9,989 nt of DNA from an uncultured bacterium. Lineage in GTDB: Bacteria; Bdellovibrionota_C; UBA2361; SZUA-149; CALKYB01. The stretch lies in contig CALIEE010000255.1 of assembly GCA_938022485.1 (NCBI GenBank), forward strand, positions 1 through 9,989, given 5' to 3'. The position numbers and the translations under genes were made by a program. Below the pieces are notes generated by a model. It searched no databases, had not been told where the DNA came from, and saw only the letters and a program-made list of their open reading frames with translations. Below are positions 7,454-9,989 of this stretch, one piece after another (position 1 is the first letter of the stretch; every line of letters begins with the position of its first letter).

Positions 7454-7676
7454 TGTTTCTTGCGTATCCGAAAATAAAAATACCTTCTGGAAGATGAAAG
7501 CTCAGGATACTAATACAACATTGAATTTTATGCATGGGCCAATTGGGGAAAACCCTTTTACTAAGCCTTCAGGATTTTTGAAGCCAAACTAGAAAATATC
7601 AGGTTGATATCATTTTTTTCCACAGACTCTATGATAGAAGCCCGTGGACGATTTTAACCTAAAACAGACTAAATAG
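7454..7676. promoter_or_regulatory. Divergent promoter region between the endopeptidase gene and ruvX
   Basis: This 223-bp AT-rich region lies between two divergent gene sets, so it should carry both promoters. For ruvX, TATGAT (7630-7635) is a fair -10 box with TTGATA (7604-7609) upstream, but the 20-bp spacing is too long for a good sigma-70 promoter. For the leftward set, TAAAAT near 7527-7532 on the minus strand is a possible -10 without a convincing -35. A 15-bp dyad, ATATCA-GGT-TGATAT (7596-7610), overlaps the putative -35, and CCAATTGG lies at 7539-7546. Promoter assignments are tentative. Confidence 0.45.
7596..7610. promoter_or_regulatory. Operator-like dyad in the divergent region
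   Basis: A perfect 6-bp inverted repeat, ATATCA and TGATAT, around GGT. It overlaps the TTGATA hexamer that could be the ruvX -35 box. The size fits a dimeric helix-turn-helix regulator, but short AT-rich dyads also arise by chance. Confidence 0.3.
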
Positions 7677-8117
7677 ATGAGAATACTGGGCCGACTAATG
7701 GGTTTAGATGTAGGCGATGCTAGGGTCGGCGTTGCCATAAGCGATGAGCTTGGAATCACTGCTCAGCCCCACTCAACTCTAAAACGCAGCTCAGGCGATA
7801 AATCTTTGCTCAAACAGATACATGGAATCCTCGAAGAACTTTCCATTAAAAAGGTGATAGTTGGCCTTCCGCTAGGCCTTGATGGCAACGAGACCGAGCA
7901 AACTAAAAAAACGAGGGCTTTCGCCCAACTACTTGAGCAATCGCTTTTGTCTGCTGGGCTGGCGGTTGAGATTGATTTTCAAGACGAGCGCCTTTCCTCG
8001 GTTGAAGCTGAGCGCATTCTCCAGGACAAAAAGCTAAGAAATTCAGATAGGCGGGCAGCAGTGGACAGAATGGCCGCTTCTATTCTACTTAGAAGCTACC
8101 TCGAATCTAAGCTTTAA
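7677..8117 (+). CDS. ruvX: RuvX/YqgF family nuclease (pre-16S rRNA processing, putative Holliday junction resolvase)
   Basis: A 146-residue protein with an RNase H-like fold and the full family motif set: GLDVGDARVGVAISD (9-23) with D11, KKVIVGLPLGLDG with ET shortly after, QDERLSS (102-108) with E104, and RAAVDRMAASILLRSYLE with D130. D11, E104 and D130 are the expected metal-binding acids. Family members process the 5' end of pre-16S rRNA in E. coli and have been proposed as Holliday junction resolvases. The ATG at 7677 gives MRILGRLMGLDVG, three residues longer than the common MRILGLDVG start; Met8 (7698-7700) is an alternative. Neither has a clear Shine-Dalgarno sequence. mltG follows after 142 bp, a pairing common across bacteria. 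Confidence 0.95.
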   Translation: MRILGRLMGLDVGDARVGVAISDELGITAQPHSTLKRSSGDKSLLKQIHGILEELSIKKVIVGLPLGLDGNETEQTKKTRAFAQLLEQSLLSAGLAVEIDFQDERLSSVEAERILQDKKLRNSDRRAAVDRMAASILLRSYLESKL

Positions 8118-8259
8118 TTCATAGTAAAATAAAAGGTTTACATTTTCACGAATCAATTAGAGACTGCTATTCGTCAAATGATAAGGTCTGGTGACCTCAT
8201 TGGCGGTCTAATTACAACCTGACGTATGACCTAAAGCTTGCAAACTCTATTTTAAAAAA
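8118..8259 (+). other. 142-bp gap between ruvX and mltG
   Basis: Nothing firmly identifiable. It contains a small hairpin, AGGTC-TGGT-GACCT (8184-8197), with no T-run. A short open frame passes through (stop TGA at 8220-8222) with no start and ribosome site that would make it a gene. The A-run directly before the mltG ATG replaces a Shine-Dalgarno sequence. A separate mltG promoter is possible but not visible. Confidence 0.35.
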
Positions 8260-9471
8260 ATGGCCTCTCGAGGACTTTCCAATTTAATCAATTTTATACT
8301 CTTTGGTGGGGCCTTAGCCGCAGGCTGCTTTCTCACCTACAAACTTCTCGGTGATTTTATTCTCAATCCTGCTGACCCCAATGGTCAGGATCAGTCCTTT
8401 ATTGTCGAGCCAGGGTGGGGGCTAAAGAAGATCGCTTCCGAACTTGAAAATAGAAAGATTATTAACAACAAACATTCTCTTTCTGTCCTGAGTCAATTCA
8501 TGAAGGGCCCTGATGGAAAAAAACTCAGTGAAGCCAAAATTCTCTCTGGTGAATACAAAATGTCACCAGCCAAAGCTCCTAAGGCCTTGCTGAACAATCT
8601 GGCTGAAGCCAAGATTGTTTATCACGAATTCAGTATCCCCGAAGGGTTCACTCTAAAACAAATTGCAAAAAAGATGGCTGCAACCACACTTTGCACAGAA
8701 GAAGAAGCCAATAAGCATTTTAATAGCCCTGTAGTGGTAGATCAGTTTGGCATTCCAGCCAGCACTGTTGAGGGCTATCTTTACCCATCAACTTATAAAT
8801 TCACGAGACCTGATAATGCTCGCACCATGATCGAGCAGATGATCAAAGAAGGCCAAAAAGTAAGAACTGAAGACCTTGAAAGACGTGCCCACGAGTTAAA
8901 CATGACTTGGCACAATGTGATGACACTGGCCTCGATTATTGAAAAAGAAACTAGTGAGGCTTCAGAAAAGAAAATCATTTCCTCCGTCTTTCACAATCGA
9001 ATGAGTATACAAATGCCATTGCAAACAGATCCCACTGTTATCTATGGCATACCGAACTTTGATGGGAACCTATCCAAGCAGCATTTAAAAACACCGGGGC
9101 CTTATAACACCTATTTGAACACCGGGCTTCCTCCAACACCGATTGCAAGCCCGGGCAAGGACTCGATAGACGCTGCACTTTATCCTGCTGACACAGAGTA
9201 CCTGTTCTTTGTCTCCAAGGGAGATGGAACTCATCAATTTTCAGTCACCTACGCGGATCACACTAAGGCCGTAAATCAGTATCAGAAAGGCAAGGCCTCG
9301 CCGGAACCGACTAAGAAAAAGAAGAAGAAAAAGAAAGTAGTAAAAAAGGTAGAGAAGAAGGTCCAAAAGAAAGTAGAGAAAAAAGTCGAAAAACAGTCAA
9401 AGCCTAAAAGTGACCCTGGCAAGTTAAAAAGGAAAAAAGGGCCTCTTTCTCAGCTTGAGTTGGACTTCTAA
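8260..9471 (+). CDS. mltG: Endolytic murein transglycosylase MltG (YceG family)
   Basis: A 403-residue inner-membrane lytic transglycosylase that cuts nascent glycan strands and is thought to act as a terminator of glycan elongation. Residues 9-29 form the single N-terminal membrane helix. A LysM-like part follows (about 45-120, QSFIVEPGWGLKKIASELE). The YceG catalytic region contains EGYLYPSTYKF (about 170-180), ASIIEKET with E228 matching E. coli catalytic Glu218, NRMSIQMPLQTDPTVIYGI, and YNTYLNTGLPPTPIASPG. The core ends near 345. After it comes an unusual tail (about 352-403): a run of eight lysines, KKVE/KKVQ repeats, then GPLSQLELDF. In the normal topology this basic tail lies in the periplasm. 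The ATG at 8260 is the only start in frame after TGA and is preceded by an A-run instead of a ribosome site. Confidence 0.95.
   Translation: MASRGLSNLINFILFGGALAAGCFLTYKLLGDFILNPADPNGQDQSFIVEPGWGLKKIASELENRKIINNKHSLSVLSQFMKGPDGKKLSEAKILSGEYKMSPAKAPKALLNNLAEAKIVYHEFSIPEGFTLKQIAKKMAATTLCTEEEANKHFNSPVVVDQFGIPASTVEGYLYPSTYKFTRPDNARTMIEQMIKEGQKVRTEDLERRAHELNMTWHNVMTLASIIEKETSEASEKKIISSVFHNRMSIQMPLQTDPTVIYGIPNFDGNLSKQHLKTPGPYNTYLNTGLPPTPIASPGKDSIDAALYPADTEYLFFVSKGDGTHQFSVTYADHTKAVNQYQKGKASPEPTKKKKKKKKVVKKVEKKVQKKVEKKVEKQSKPKSDPGKLKRKKGPLSQLELDF
9310..9403 (+). repeat. Low-complexity purine-rich repeat coding the MltG lysine tail
   Basis: Mostly AAG/AAA codons with recurring gta-gag-aag-aag units, including a 25-base pure purine run at 9313-9337. 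It encodes K8 followed by repeated KKVE/KKVQ units. The tract is likely to vary in length between strains through slippage, but the reading frame is intact to the stop at 9469. Confidence 0.75.
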
Positions 9472-9510
9472 CTTCCTTGTGGGCTTGCCTACAAAATTGG
9501 CACTCTAGAA

Positions 9511-9989
9511 GTGAAAGACCTTAATAATTTAATAAGGAAAACTGCTAAAACAATAACTCGAAATCGCCGAGTTAATTTTTTTTCCTGCAACCTTCTTTCA
9601 GCTCTGTTACTGATCCTAGCTTGCATTGCCTTCTTTTCAGCAAGTCTACCATCTCCAATGTCTATCATCCTGGGCTTGATCGCTTTGGTTTCATCTCTTT
9701 TCTGGTTCTATAAAAGCCTCGCTTTCTGGCCTTCCGCGAGCAAAGAAGAAGCTGCAAAATTAATTGACCGAGAAACCAAGGCTAAAGAAAGGTTCTTAAC
9801 TATTGCCACGGCTGAGACAGAGACTCACGCCACTAACTTTATTTCCAGACAAGCCCAAAAGTTCAGTCATACCTTTAACATTAAAGAGACCCTTCCGTTT
9901 AAACTTGAAAAAACCTCTACGGTTTCCCTTTGTCTCTCGCCATTTGTCACTCTGGCTATCTTGGCACTGCTTTACTCCAATAGAACACC
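9511..9989 (+). CDS. Unidentified three-helix membrane protein, N-terminal part (cut by window edge)
   Basis: Open from GTG at 9511 to the window end, 159 codons, no stop. After a basic amphipathic start come two hydrophobic helices (about 25-46 and 50-70), then a polar segment with EEAAKLIDRETKAKERFL (79-96), then a third helix (138-155). The two-helix start followed by an 'A..ID....  ERFLT' segment and another helix resembles the N-terminus of large DUF4175-like membrane proteins; I recall that pattern but cannot confirm it. GTG is the first start codon in frame after the mltG stop (39 bp upstream), and it has only a weak ribosome site (TAGAA). Likely co-transcribed with mltG. Function unknown. 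Confidence 0.6.
   Translation, partial: MKDLNNLIRKTAKTITRNRRVNFFSCNLLSALLLILACIAFFSASLPSPMSIILGLIALVSSLFWFYKSLAFWPSASKEEAAKLIDRETKAKERFLTIATAETETHATNFISRQAQKFSHTFNIKETLPFKLEKTSTVSLCLSPFVTLAILALLYSNRT

Noticed and set aside
7616..7624. TTTTCCACA, one mismatch from a DnaA box
   Set aside because: Single site, with no cluster, no AT-rich unwinding region and no replication genes nearby.
8131..8222. Short protein-like open frame between ruvX and mltG ending at TGA 8220-8222
   Set aside because: No acceptable start with a ribosome site; the internal ATG would give only 14 residues. Not supportable as a gene.
9477..9494. Hairpin TGTGGG-CTTG-CCTACA just after mltG
   Set aside because: Short stem with a G-T pair and no T-run after it, so not a rho-independent terminator; the next frame starts 17 bases later.
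1..9989. CRISPR arrays, insertion sequences, phage or defence genes
   Set aside because: No regularly spaced repeats, transposase, integrase or recognisable defence domains were seen on either strand; all long frames are housekeeping or envelope genes.

Overview
This window looks like ordinary chromosomal DNA, moderately AT-rich, from a Gram-negative bacterium. The main clues are an inner-membrane-anchored MepM-like M23 endopeptidase with the OapA/Csd3-type layout, an MltG-type transglycosylase, a TRAM-domain RlmD-type methyltransferase with an Fe-S cysteine set, and the start of a PgpH-type (7TMR-HDED) membrane protein. PgpH-type proteins occur in Firmicutes and cyanobacteria but also in deltaproteobacteria and their relatives. 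A deltaproteobacterium/Bdellovibrionota-like lineage is my best guess and is low confidence. Start codons are mixed: TTG for alaS and the pgpH-like gene, GTG for rlmD and the last membrane protein, ATG for the rest.

Layout. A leftward gene set fills 1-7453. In transcription order it is a MepM-like endopeptidase (7453-5606), an rlmD-like 23S rRNA m5U methyltransferase (5545-4262), a HAD-family phosphatase (4139-3480), alaS (3159-517), and the 5' part of a pgpH-like gene (507-1, cut by the window edge). A rightward set starts at 7677: ruvX/yqgF (7677-8117), mltG (8260-9471), and the first 159 codons of an unidentified three-helix membrane protein (9511 to the edge). The two sets diverge from a 223-bp intergenic region that must hold both promoters.

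How the genes relate. Two peptidoglycan enzymes, the MepM-like endopeptidase and MltG, lie on opposite sides of the divergent region. AlaS, RlmD and RuvX are translation, rRNA-modification and RNA/DNA-processing housekeeping genes. alaS, ruvX and mltG are neighbours in many bacteria (in Bacillus subtilis, alaS-yrzL-yrrK-yrzB-yrrL). Here alaS is on the opposite strand and three other genes lie between.

Non-coding items of note: a roughly 124-bp imperfect palindrome between rlmD and the HAD gene, which overlaps the end of rlmD; a 320-bp alaS leader with overlapping palindromes and a short protein-like open frame; a small dyad in the divergent promoter region; and a lysine-rich repetitive C-terminal tail on MltG. 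I see no CRISPR array, transposase, tRNA, rRNA, phage gene or toxin-antitoxin pair. Nothing here is convincingly a new system. The best second looks are the palindromic element, the HLD variant of the M23 active site, and the MltG tail.
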